From Bradyrhizobium hereditatis (GTDB taxonomy: Bacteria; Pseudomonadota; Alphaproteobacteria; Rhizobiales; Xanthobacteraceae): a stretch of 64,000 bases of DNA. This document shows, one piece after another, positions 27,147 to 35,907 of this stretch (its first letter is position 1; every line of letters starts with the position of its first letter). The stretch covers positions 124,001 to 188,000 of the forward strand of contig NZ_JAGKJK010000003.1 of NCBI RefSeq assembly GCF_020329435.1, written 5' to 3'. The translations under genes and the position numbers were made by a program. The notes beneath the pieces were generated by a model. That model had not been told where the DNA came from and ran no database searches. It was given only the letters and a program-made list of their open reading frames with translations.

Positions 27147-27893
27147 ATGATCACGCCGGTTCGACGGAATTGGAGTCCCAAAGAATTGTTCAATGCTCTG
27201 ACGCCGGTGATGTTCACCGCCGAGCCATCAGTTCTGCGCGCACGTTGGAAAAAGTTGTGGCCAGAACTGTATACTGAATATGACGCGAGGCATCTGAAAA
27301 AGGAGTTGTCCATCCGCAACTTGATCGCCACCGAGGAGGCTGCGGCATTCTTTGATGCCTGGGCCACGGACGAGGAGCGCCATGCCGAGGGCTTTATCCA
27401 GATCATGGAGCTCGTCGCTGATGGATCCGAAAAGGATCTTTGGGAGAGATTGGACGCTCGATCACACAATTTTAGTGCAATCAATGAATACCTGAAAGAC
27501 GAATTCTCTGTGATGGTAATGATATCCTTTGATGAAATGTGCACGTGCCACGCCTATGCTGCGGATAAGGGTTTTTATGCAGGACTTGGGAGCGATAAAT
27601 TCGTTCGTTGGCTAAGGGAAGTGACTGCCGACGAGGCAGTTCACTCGATGAACGCGGTTAACGTTATCCGCGCCCGATACTCCGATCGCATCCGCGAAGT
27701 CGGCACAATCCTCGACGGCCTCACCAGCGGCGTCGCCGATGAGTCAGACTACGGCGGGACCTTCGTTCTGGATTACTTCGGCGAGAAGTACACGAAGGAG
27801 ATGCTAGCCAACTGCCGCGCCACAATCCTGAGAAATGTTGCCAAGCCGCTCACGACTGCAGAGCGAGACGGACGGAGCGGTCGGCCAAGTTGA
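27147..27893 (+). CDS. Ferritin-like diiron protein, putative oxygenase
   Basis: A 248-residue helical protein with the ligand pattern of a four-helix-bundle diiron centre: a Glu in LIATEEAAAF, an ExxH in TDEERHAEGF, a Glu in SFDEMCTCHAY and a second ExxH in TADEAVHSMNAV. This set matches ferritin-like oxygenases and desaturases rather than storage ferritin. ATG 27147 (MITPVRRNWSPKEL) has a GGAGG site six bases upstream, so the upstream extension to 27075 is rejected. It is monocistronic, with no obvious partner reductase next to it. A substrate cannot be predicted. An oxygenase acting on a bound acyl or amino substrate is possible. Confidence 0.7.
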   Translation: MITPVRRNWSPKELFNALTPVMFTAEPSVLRARWKKLWPELYTEYDARHLKKELSIRNLIATEEAAAFFDAWATDEERHAEGFIQIMELVADGSEKDLWERLDARSHNFSAINEYLKDEFSVMVMISFDEMCTCHAYAADKGFYAGLGSDKFVRWLREVTADEAVHSMNAVNVIRARYSDRIREVGTILDGLTSGVADESDYGGTFVLDYFGEKYTKEMLANCRATILRNVAKPLTTAERDGRSGRPS

Positions 27894-28839
27894 ACTCAAC
27901 GCCTTCGCACCCGCCGCGGACTGATTCCGGCGCCCAGCTTGCTCCTTCGGGTCGTACTTGGCCGTCTACCGCGCAGCGGAACAACGAACGTGCCCATGCG
28001 ATTGAACTGCGACCCTCCTTTTAGGGATGGTGGACGAGGCCCCTCGTCGCCTCTGGAGTCAATCGCGCGAATTATCTCGCGATTCCAGCGGCAGCTCATC
28101 ATGCAGGCGAGCGACCCCGAATATACCTCAGCGCCGCATGGTGGAGGCACGACGCAGGCACCCCCGCCTTGCAGCCGAGCCAGGCAATCCTGACTTTCGT
28201 AGGTGGCAGCGAAGCTCCTCTTTATGCCGAGGATGCGTCCTCATCGAAGCGTTGAGGCCGGCCCTGATCAAGCGCAGTTTCAGTGAGCGCACCACCAAAA
28301 CAATGTAAATTCTGTCCCAACTCGGGCGTTGGCTCGTTGCAAACAACAACAAGGTCGGGATTGCTGCCAGAATTTCCGACAAGTCGCTGGACAAAGATGC
28401 CGTGGCGTCTGACCGAAGTGGGAAGCGGCGCGTCCTTGCGGCACTACCTTACGTCTGCCTGCGTGTACTCGCGACGGACCACCGGCGGATGTTCGCGACC
28501 GGACCCAGTCCTCATCCTGCTCCAAAATGAGCGGCTTTTTTTGGCGTCCGAGAATTTTGTGGCCTTCTTCGTCTCCCGCTTCTCCCAGCCGAGGCGATTC
28601 GGCAGCGCAAAAGTCTAACAAACGGAAGGACATTGTCAGCCTTGCTGTGATCGGACTTTGCTGGCCCTGTGTAACCACAGCAATCCTTTTCAATTGGCGG
28701 CTATAGCCGGCGCTGCCCATTCTCGGCGCTTGAGCGCACCCTACGTCGCAGCGACAAGCGACAGCCGACGCGCATCCCTCTCCACATAAGCGATCCGCAA
28801 TTTGCGGACCTTATTGCTGCAACTTCCAAGAGGTCCTTC
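27894..28839. other. Decayed intergenic region
   Basis: About 950 bases without a supported gene. Several frames exist on both strands, but none shows a domain, and the overlapping candidates contradict one another. It is most likely relic DNA between the diiron gene and the small ORF at 28840. Confidence 0.35.
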
Positions 28840-29007
28840 GTGAGCACCGATAGTTGCGCCAAACGTCCCACCCTGTCGGAGCTGATCGACCGTTTCCAAA
28901 AGAAGATCCGGGCTGAAGGGGCCTCGGCACCGGCCTACGCGCCGAGAAGCGAGGGAGCGGGTGATAGTGATCTCATCGTCATATGCATCCGGGCAGCTCT
29001 CGCATGA
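28840..29007 (+). CDS. Hypothetical 55-residue protein (GTG start)
   Basis: GTG 28840 follows an AAGAGGT ribosome site. The protein contains [20 protein letters not shown], a regular amphipathic helix, and then a flexible tail. The frame is open for about 100 bases upstream, so the gene could be longer or a remnant. No family is recognised. Confidence 0.3.
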   Translation: MSTDSCAKRPTLSELIDRFQKKIRAEGASAPAYAPRSEGAGDSDLIVICIRAALA

Positions 29008-29501
29008 TCGGCCGCGGTTCACTTGCCAGGCTTCTCGCCTACGGAAAGGCTAATCAGACCGTCGTCGACATAGCCCGCGAGGTTCTGCCATCTTAAGAGC
29101 CCGGTTCTTGCCAGGATCAACGACACGGATCGGTTCCGTCATTTCCAAGCATCTTACGCGATAACTGAAGGAGATCGGGTTCTCTGGCGTGCAGAACTTC
29201 GCAAGCCTCGGTCTGATGACAGAATTTTCCGTTGCCGTGCTGTCCGAGTGCCAACCCGGAAGATGCCCGCTTCATGCTCGATGCCTGCCCCGGGGCGCCA
29301 CGGATTCTACGGAGCAAGCAGCATGGAGCGTTGCCTATCGAGGAGGCGATCAAGTCCCAGGCGGTCGCTTTCAAGGCGATCCGCCGCCAAACAACCTGAC
29401 TGCAGAATGGAGAGGAACACTATGTCGGTTTTCAGAAGTGGAGAACAGTCATTGCATTCGAGTTTGTCGAACTCGCTGGGCAGCGCCGGCCGATAGGATC
29501 A

Positions 29502-30025
29502 ATGCCAAAAAACAGTGCTCGTCACACGAGGATCTTGCCGGCTGGCGAGCGCAGAGGGGCGCAAGTACTCTGTGAAGGTCAGTTTTGTGACCTCGATGAG
29601 ACTAACGGTCCCTTTAGCGCAGACGCTGGCGATGGGGCGGCGCAGGTCCTCATCTTTTCCGGCAGGTGGGGCACTGAGTTGGGCGGTTGCGGCATTTTCA
29701 AGCTAACGCCGAGCACTCCAATAGTGGCAAAGGGGGACCCAATTAACTACCCCAAGTCGACCAATTTCGATTCTCACTGTCATGACTGTGATGAATACTG
29801 GGTCATCATGGAAGGGGCAGGCACGGTTGTGGTCGGATCGCGCAGCTTCGAAGTTGAGCCGGGTGATTGTGTTGCCATTGGCATGGGCCACATCACGATC
29901 TTGCTCACGTTCGGGGCGACGTAAAGGCCGCGTATTTCGAGACAACACTCGAAGGCAAGAAGCGGTTTGGGCACCTTTGGGAGCACAAGCACGGACCTGC
30001 TGACATTCGCGCCGAGCGGGTGTGA
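29502..30025 (+). pseudogene. Frameshifted cupin-domain protein
   Basis: The frame from about 29502 contains a cupin core: FDSHCHDCDEYWVIMEGAG, then VEPGDCVAIGMGH, with the His-x-His and Glu metal ligands in place. It ends early at 29924. A shift near 29910 recovers the C-terminus (KAAYFETTLEGKKRFGHLWE) up to a TGA at 30025. The start is unclear because the first 30 codons look unrelated. It is followed by a broken Gfo/Idh/MocA oxidoreductase, a pairing seen in carbohydrate or inositol catabolic operons. Confidence 0.6.
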
Positions 30026-30059
30026 GTCGGCTCAAGTCCCACCCGTTGAAGGAACATTC

Positions 30060-30434
30060 ATGACCTATAATGTCCTGCGTATTGGAGCCGGCGGCTTTGG
30101 AGAGCGCTAGTGCGATACGTTCCTGCCGCCAAACGTGACAGACGGGACGATCGAGGTGGTCGGCCTGGTCAATATCGATACCAAATTCCTGGAACAGGGC
30201 CGGCGGCATCTTGGTTTGAAGGCGGAGCAGTGCTTCACCTCGGCACAAGAGGCTTTCCGGGCGGTAAAAGCCGACTTCTGTACTATCGTGATCCCGCCCG
30301 CTCTGCACGAGCTCATTGTCGATCTCGCCCTGCATATCCTATCAGAGAAACCCATTGCTGACACAATGGAGGCTTCTGTCCGGATCGCTGACAAAGTGAA
30401 AGCAGCCGGCCGCAAGATGCTGCGGATGACCTGA
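30060..30434 (+). pseudogene. Truncated Gfo/Idh/MocA-family oxidoreductase
   Basis: ATG 30060 with an AAGGA site opens MTYNVLRIGAGGFGER, the NAD(P)-binding GxGxxG start of the Gfo/Idh/MocA family, but hits a stop at once. The frame shifts, then continues with TIEVVGLVNIDTKFLEQG and CTIVIPPALHELIVDLAL, then SEKPIADTMEASVRIADK, all typical of the family's first domain. The catalytic domain is missing after 30434. It is a relic of a sugar or inositol dehydrogenase that stood behind the cupin gene. Confidence 0.65.
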
Positions 30435-30734
30435 TTGATGCAATTGACTGGAGCGACCTGCGCTCGCCGAAGAATTTCTCATCAATGATGAGAATGATGC
30501 AGCCCAATCGAGGCGGACGAAGAGGCACAGAATCGCGGATTATCCGCAGGACGTCTCCACTGGGCGGCAGTTGATCGACAGCGGCAATGCAGACGCTCGC
30601 GGGCCAATTGACCCGCAGCCCATCACGTCGCTGGGATATGCGGCGCCGCGGCGTAATCGCACCCGCTCCGCTGTATCATCGGCTGCTCGTCCCAAGGCAT
30701 GAAAGCACCGCCGACTCGAATGTACGCTCTCTGC

Positions 30735-31089
30735 GAAGATTGAGCCAGTGAGCGATGCTGACGGGGATGGCGGCGGCGATTGGTCGCTGCTGCTCATTGA
30801 TCGCCACTCTGGAAGGGCCGATTGCCTATCACTACCACTACCCCGCTGGCGCACCCCATCACAGGATCGCAAGAGCCTTCGCAGAAAGGCTGTACGCCTA
30901 CCTGGAGCAAGTCCGCATGGCCCAGCAGCAGAACGGTTATAATTGCGGCGTCATTGTCGTGGACGGCACGCGCGAGCTGGTTAGACGATTGGCGCAAGAC
31001 GGCGGCCAGGCCTGCTGCGTGTCAACAATCTCGTCGCGGATCGGCAGACAATCCAACAGCGATTGCGGGCTGATCCAAGCTTGGGCTGA
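30735..31089 (+). pseudogene. Relic of a C48 (Ulp1/SUMO) protease, NopD-like
   Basis: Scrambled frames match the C-terminal protease of the large effector at 42181-46914: WSLLLIDRHSG, then YAYLEQVRMAQQQNGYNCG, VIVVDGTRELVRRLAQ and a tail LVADRQTIQQRL...PSLG ending at 31089. The catalytic cysteine is retained (YNCG), but the histidine position reads GDW instead of THW, and at least two frameshifts separate the pieces. It shows that a second effector gene of this type once existed here. No tts box was recognised upstream. Confidence 0.6.
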
Positions 31090-31329
31090 TGAGGCGGGCT
31101 GGAACGGCTCTCGCCAACACCAAGCTTCGAATTGCAGGCGAAACCCCGCGCTGCCCAGCCCCCACACATTCCACGATTATGCAAGCAAGTAGACGCAGCT
31201 CGGGCGACTCGGCGCCGGGTATTTGGGCCAAATGGAGGCGCTGTCCCTACCGCCCGCGCTGCTAGCTCAATATAACACCTGATGGTTGATTCTACCATCG
31301 TCCGAGCCCACCAGCACCTGCCGAGGCTA

Positions 31330-31690
31330 AAAAAGGGGCCGGAAGATCAAGCCATCGGCCGTTCTCGCGGTGGCGCCTGAGCACCAAGATCCAGTTGGCC
31401 GTTCGAGGCTTGGGATGTCCCGTGCGGTTCACACGGACTGCTCGGTCAGAGGTGATGCACCGCAAGCCGCAGCCCTGACAGAGGGATTGTCCGCCGAAAT
31501 GGCTGACACAGCGTATGGCACGGACCGCTTACACCAAGCCATCGCCGCCAAGGGAGCGCTGGCTGTCATTCCCAACAATCCGTCACGGGCGCTAAAAATA
31601 TGTTCCATAACCATCTCCACGCCCAGCGACATCTTGCGGAATGCTGCTTCAGAGCTCAAGCAGTTGGGGCATAGATCGCTCCAGCCAAGG
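31330..31690 (+). mobile_element. IS5/IS427-type transposase fragment
   Basis: Plus-strand pieces in two frames read PEDQAIGRSRGG, then LSTKIQLAVRGLGCPVRF, GDAPQAAALTEGLSAE, MADTAYGTDRLHQAIAAKGA and LHAQRHLAECCF. These are the middle and end of an IS427-group DDE transposase. Frameshifts and loss of both ends show an old relic. It truncates the CysQ relic on the other strand. Confidence 0.7.
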
Positions 31691-31815
31691 GCATGCCGTC
31701 CGATAAAGGCAATATTGACGGCATATTCGGGAATCCTCTGAACGAATTCCATGGTTCCGTCGAGAGGATCGAGGAGCACGAAGCGGCGCTCGCTTGCGGT
31801 AAGCTTCGAGCCCAT
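31655..31815 (-). pseudogene. CysQ / inositol monophosphatase-family fragment
   Basis: The minus-strand frame contains RFVLLDPLDGTMEFVQR followed by IPEYAVNIAFI, the metal-binding DPLDGT motif of CysQ-type 3'(2'),5'-bisphosphate nucleotidases. Only about 45 codons remain. The rest is replaced by the IS fragment at 31330-31690. CysQ supports PAPS recycling, which may be relevant to sulfated Nod factors, but this copy cannot be functional. Confidence 0.6.
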
Positions 31816-32301
31816 GTTTCTTCAGTGAGAACGATGATTCGGGAAGCGTTCGAAAAAGATACGAACGGATGATCTGATCGGCTTCAAGGTCTGTGACTGT
31901 TCACTGGCGAACATCGTCCGTGTATTGAGCGTAGGCCGGGACATTCATGATCGCATCTCCAGCGCGCATCGCGATGACGCCAAAAAGCCGCGCAATCCTG
32001 TCGAGCTCATCCAAAGAAGATTTTTCCTTATCGGACCACGTGGTGGGCTAGCTCCACATTGCTGCCAGCGCGAGCCGTTTCCGAGCCCCTCGCACGTGCG
32101 ATGAAGCTCGTCTTACCTGCGCTTTCTCACCTGAATCTCGGCAGACCGCAGGGCAGCGCTAGACTTGGTCACGCCCTTGGACGCCTAGCGCCTCGCCATG
32201 CTGCGCATCTGCGTCAGGATCAAAGCCGCAAGACCAGTACCGCCCGAGCACGGTTCACAAGAACGGGTGCCCCGCCTTTAGGGGTGCGATGGCAACCCAG
32301 A
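31816..32301. other. Intergenic stretch without a supported gene
   Basis: About 490 bases. Short frames on both strands show no domain. It lies downstream of the luxI-isochorismatase unit. No strong terminator was recognised. Confidence 0.35.
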
Positions 32302-32835
32302 TCATGATAGAAGCTGCTGAACTTTTTGCGTCAAAAGCGGATCATGCAGACATACCGCCCATTCCAGCAGCATCTGGCGCACCGTGGTCGCCAAGATGCC
32401 ATGAAGCGCCATCCGATCCAAAGCGAGTGATCGATCCGCGTCGATACGCGTTGCAATAAGGTCCGAGAGGAGGCGTACGTCATATCCACGCTCGGCGGCC
32501 TGCAGTGCGGCAATGAAGATATCTTCTTCGAGCCAACCTCCTCCGAAGAAAATGATACCGGTTTCGCGTGAAGCCAGATTGTCCGTAAATCGCCGATCAT
32601 GCCAAATGGAAAGAGTGTCAATGTCCAGTTGCGTCGTTGAGTGCACGAGTTGCTGACCCATAATCCCGAACGGCTGGCATTCGCCGATGAGGGTCGACGC
32701 GACGCCGAACATCTCCAGGCCCGTCTGCAGCAATGAGAAACTGACATGCCGCGGGGCAAGACCGGCCGAAGCCGGCGTCTTACCACGCGTCATATTGATC
32801 AAAACCACCCGACTATGTCGTGGGCTTGCGAGCAT
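32302..32835 (-). CDS. Isochorismatase-family protein lacking catalytic residues
   Basis: A 177-residue protein. The fold is recognisable from GIIFFGGGWLEEDIFIAALQ, then AAERGYDVRLLSDLIATRI, the region around the usual catalytic cysteine in isochorismatase hydrolases. Here the cysteine position reads isoleucine (EEDIFIAA). At the N-terminus the usual Asp in LLVIDMQ reads Asn (VVLINMT). With both the Asp and the Cys replaced, hydrolase activity is unlikely. It follows luxI by 38 bases on the same strand, so it is probably under quorum-sensing control. It may bind a ligand without turning it over, or be a decaying gene. Confidence 0.65.
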   Translation of the reverse strand: MLASPRHSRVVLINMTRGKTPASAGLAPRHVSFSLLQTGLEMFGVASTLIGECQPFGIMGQQLVHSTTQLDIDTLSIWHDRRFTDNLASRETGIIFFGGGWLEEDIFIAALQAAERGYDVRLLSDLIATRIDADRSLALDRMALHGILATTVRQMLLEWAVCLHDPLLTQKVQQLLS

Positions 32836-32873
32836 ACGTCAAATGACCTTTGCTGGATGCTGCTCGTGGGGCA

Positions 32874-33512
32874 TTAGGCGGCAGCGCTAACAAGATCCGC
32901 TGGCACAAGCACGGGGCCATTGACGTCGGCTTGTTCGTACATCGTGTGAAGCGTTTGTTCGGACATGTCGAGAAAGCCGGCGACCGCCATGGTCGATCCG
33001 ACCTGCTGCGGAGCGGCGATCCGTCTCAATGGCCAGCGCGCGCGCCGGAGAATGCGCTCCATACGCGTATCAGTCACTGTCACGATGCTGTCTGCGCGCG
33101 CGGCGCTTGCTGCCTCCATCATGGCGGCGAAGAGGATAAAGGTTGCGCGGTTGAGACGATTGGCTGCCTGCTCCGCGATAAGACTGGTGTCGATGCAAAA
33201 GCGTGAGCTTTCGAGAATTCTTTCGTCATGCGGCGCTGGCGTCCCGCCGAGCAGAACGGGAAAGGTGTCGGCCAACATGGTTGGTCCGGTCGTCGGAAGC
33301 AGACGAACCGAACCAACCGGCTCCCCGACGCCTGCCATCAGAACGAGATAAGTCGGCCCGAGAGTGTCATACACATCGAGCTCGAATTCACCCGAGACCG
33401 ACACTGACCAGTCAAGCCTGTCCTTGAAGACACGGCGCCGCAGCCGATACATCGCCGCGAGCAACTCCAGATGACGACCAAATTGAGAGGCGTGAATTGC
33501 GATGGCACGCAT
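32874..33512 (-). CDS. LuxI-type acyl-homoserine-lactone synthase
   Basis: A 212-residue autoinducer synthase that joins an acyl group to S-adenosylmethionine. The conserved core is present: MYRLRRRVFKDRLDW, the acidic FELDVYD motif, VGSVRLLPT and the ESSRFC segment. The length is normal. The start at ATG 33512 is preceded by GGAGGTCGC and gives the usual N-terminus. A lux box lies 56 bases upstream, indicating autoinduction through the neighbouring LuxR. In M. loti a comparable traR-traI pair on the symbiosis ICE turns on excision, so this pair may signal to the transfer block. The acyl chain is not predictable. Confidence 0.9.
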   Translation of the reverse strand: MRAIAIHASQFGRHLELLAAMYRLRRRVFKDRLDWSVSVSGEFELDVYDTLGPTYLVLMAGVGEPVGSVRLLPTTGPTMLADTFPVLLGGTPAPHDERILESSRFCIDTSLIAEQAANRLNRATFILFAAMMEAASAARADSIVTVTDTRMERILRRARWPLRRIAAPQQVGSTMAVAGFLDMSEQTLHTMYEQADVNGPVLVPADLVSAAA

Positions 33513-33567
33513 AGCGACCTCCTGAAATTGTCGGGAGGCCTCAAAATCAGAAAGAGAGGTGCTAATC

Positions 33568-33587
33568 GCCTGTCAAATTTTACAGGT
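33568..33587 (-). promoter_or_regulatory. lux box upstream of luxI
   Basis: The 20-base element GCCTGTCAAATTTTACAGGT has the ACCTGT/ACAGGT dyad of lux and tra boxes, with only the first base off. It ends 56 bases before the luxI start. This places luxI under direct LuxR control. Confidence 0.85.
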
Positions 33588-33704
33588 ACCCCTTATTCAG
33601 TTTGATTACGTTAGACCTTTTTGGACAGAACACAATACAACATGCCCGGCGCGACGAGCGCCCAGGTCTGTTTTGCATCTCGCGAAATGAGAGGGTGTGG
33701 ATGA

Positions 33705-34433
33705 TTAGGACAACAAACCACGCCGCAGCGCCTCGGCGACGCATTGAGCAATAGATGCTGCACCTAGTTTGCGGCGCGCGTTCTCAAGATGAAACACGAC
33801 AGTTCGCGGTGCAATTTGGACCAGCACCGCGATATCGGCGATAGTTTTTCCGCGCGCGGTCCATGCAAGGCATTGGCGCTCGCGCTGACTGAGCTCACTT
33901 GCGATGAGTTTACTGGCAGAGAGTACGTCAAGTCTGGCGGCAACATAACAATGAAAGTGCAACCCGACGAGTTGTATGAGATCCTTCCCGTCCGCCACCA
34001 GCCGCTCGGGATGAAGATCGCGGTCGCCCGTCGCCAGTGTAAATGCAGCCATCCGGCCAAATCCACCCCTGATTGGCACAGTGATGCCTGATCTAATTCC
34101 GAAAGTCATCGCTTCATCGAAGAACCGGCGCTGCTCGCGATTTCCGGCCAGGGCTGACGCCTCGCCTCCCCAGCTGAAAAGCGCGTGCTCGGCACGCGCG
34201 CGGCGCACCACCGGATCGAGCTGCTGATATCCAAGTTGGAAGTACCGGCTGGTCCAGGATTTGGGATATGACGAGATCAACATCGGCGTCTCGCCGGTCA
34301 AGCGCAGGTAGGCAAATCGCTGGAAGCCAAGCCTCTGCGTTAGCCGCGTTGCGACGCGCTCGAACTCATCCGCGCTGGTTGCGGTTTGGATGGCATCAAT
34401 AAATTCCTGGAAGATGCATTCGACCGGGCTCAT
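33705..34433 (-). CDS. LuxR-type autoinducer-binding regulator
   Basis: A 242-residue quorum-sensing regulator. The N-terminal half is the autoinducer-binding domain, with the conserved aromatic and acidic residues in SWTSRYFQLGYQQLDPVV and the glycine-rich GIRSGITVPIRGGFG. The C-terminal LuxR helix-turn-helix is seen in LSQRERQCLAWTARGKTIAD, then VVFHLENARRKLG. It lies 190 bases upstream of luxI in the same direction, with the lux box between them, so it should respond to the signal made by LuxI and activate luxI. A TraR/BjaR-like role is inferred. Confidence 0.9.
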   Translation of the reverse strand: MSPVECIFQEFIDAIQTATSADEFERVATRLTQRLGFQRFAYLRLTGETPMLISSYPKSWTSRYFQLGYQQLDPVVRRARAEHALFSWGGEASALAGNREQRRFFDEAMTFGIRSGITVPIRGGFGRMAAFTLATGDRDLHPERLVADGKDLIQLVGLHFHCYVAARLDVLSASKLIASELSQRERQCLAWTARGKTIADIAVLVQIAPRTVVFHLENARRKLGAASIAQCVAEALRRGLLS

Positions 34434-34853
34434 TCCGGCTCTACCATTTGAACATAGTCACGTGCTTCCTAATGACCCCACCGCCGCCTTTGGTGAAGAA
34501 GCTTCTCGGCTTACCAGGTCCCGCGAGCTCCCGCCAGAACACCCACGGGCTCGAGACCGGGTGGCCGAGGTGGAGGCGAAAAGGCCCTGCCCGCGAATCT
34601 ACCGGCATCATTCTATGCAACCTGTTCGGACAGGATCTCGGCGAAGTTGAAGAAGCTGTGCGAATGATGAGCCCCGCCAACAGACTAAAATTGCCATCTA
34701 ATCGTTATTTCTAACTGAGAACCTGCAACGCAGCCTTACAACAGCTGGAGAATCTCTTACAATCAATCTTGTTGTCATTTTCGTCGAAAAACTTTCAATC
34801 GCGCGGGTTAACAGCGTTTTCGTGATCTGGAAAGTATCATTTATTGGGATCAA
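34434..34853. other. Divergent promoter region of luxR and lysR
   Basis: About 420 bases between the divergent regulator genes. The minus-strand and plus-strand frames at 34390-34714 mirror each other and lack domains. The right half becomes AT-rich, as expected for promoters. A perfect palindrome at its right end belongs to the LysR gene. Confidence 0.4.
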
Positions 34854-34870
34854 TGTTAGAGAATCTAACA
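34854..34870 (+). promoter_or_regulatory. Perfect palindrome before the LysR gene
   Basis: TGTTAGA and TCTAACA arms flank a GAA spacer, seven bases before the LysR ATG 34878. The arms contain the T...A dyad bound by LysR-type proteins. It is probably an autoregulatory operator or a site for another regulator acting on the start region. Confidence 0.6.
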
Positions 34871-34877
34871 CCTAAGC

Positions 34878-35756
34878 ATGCGCAAAATTCCACCTTTCAC
34901 CGCTCTTCGTGCCTTTGAGGCGCTGTCCCGACATGAAAGCCTCACGCAAGCTGCGGCTGAACTGAGCGTCAGCCACAGCGCTGTCAGCCAACAGTTGCGG
35001 CTGCTGGAAGGATATTTCTCTTGCAAATTGGTGCGGAAGACTGGCAACCGCATTGAATTGACGCCTGCAGCACGTTCTTACGCTCATGAAGTACGCAAGA
35101 GCCTCGATCTGTTGGCCGTTGCTTCGGCGGACTTTGCCAGCGCCGGCTCCGCACACTGCATCCGCATCAACGCGACGCCATCGTTTGCGATGCGATGGCT
35201 GATCCCCCGTATCGCAGCCTTTCAGCGACTGAATCCGCGTATCGAAATCCGGCTTGAAACCTCTAACACCGATGAGTTCGAGTCGAGCGTCGACCAGAGC
35301 GATCTTGTCATCCGGTGCTATCCTATGAAAAAGGCCGGATTAGCTTGCCGTCATCTTCTCCATGACGAAGCCGTGGCGGTCGTCTCGCCAGCGCTGCTGT
35401 CGGAATTGAAAGTCCGCCATTCGAGGGATTTGACGCGGTGCCCGCTGCTGCACATGAAGAGCCGTATCTCGGCTTGGCCGGACTGGTTCCGTAAGGCTGG
35501 TATAGATGTCAGTCAGACGCCGCGTGGCCAAGTCTTTGACTACTTCTTCCTCTGCATAGAGGCGGCAATCAATGGCTATGGTATTGCTCTTGTGCCGGAG
35601 GCTCTCGTTTCGCTCGACATTGCAGAACGGCGCCTTGGAATTCTTTTTCCTCAATCACGCATCATTGGCTCTGGGTTCTACGGCCTATTCAACCCCTCAG
35701 CGCGCAAAGCCAAAAGTGTTGAGCAGTTTATCACATGGCTGACGCAGGAAGACTAG
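34878..35756 (+). CDS. LysR-family transcriptional regulator (GcvA-like)
   Basis: A 292-residue LysR regulator. The N-terminal helix-turn-helix is clear: LRAFEALSRHESLTQAAAEL, then SVSHSAVSQQLRLLE. The C-terminal ligand-binding domain begins at about residue 88 (HCIRINATPSFAMRWLIPRI). It resembles the GcvA branch, which responds to small metabolites. It converges with the RHH-MFS fusion gene, whose stop lies 150 bases after its own, so it may regulate the transporter-hydrolase pair, although its own operator site is upstream. The effector ligand is unknown. Confidence 0.9.
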   Translation: MRKIPPFTALRAFEALSRHESLTQAAAELSVSHSAVSQQLRLLEGYFSCKLVRKTGNRIELTPAARSYAHEVRKSLDLLAVASADFASAGSAHCIRINATPSFAMRWLIPRIAAFQRLNPRIEIRLETSNTDEFESSVDQSDLVIRCYPMKKAGLACRHLLHDEAVAVVSPALLSELKVRHSRDLTRCPLLHMKSRISAWPDWFRKAGIDVSQTPRGQVFDYFFLCIEAAINGYGIALVPEALVSLDIAERRLGILFPQSRIIGSGFYGLFNPSARKAKSVEQFITWLTQED

Positions 35757-35907
35757 CTCCACTTGAAGACGTCGGTCGAGGTTGAGTGGCCCTGCCTGTC
35801 GCCTCCTCGCAGGAGCAACTTCGCAAGCGACCGGGAACGTCAGGTTGAAGACCGCCCCACACAGACCGCGGATCTGGTGGCGCCGTTTTCCACATCTTGC
35901 AGAGCTT

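Noticed and set aside
33183..33215. tts-box-like sequence (TTCTCGAAAGCTC) on the minus strand
   Set aside because: It lies inside luxI coding sequence and lacks the GTCAG half, so it is most likely a chance match.
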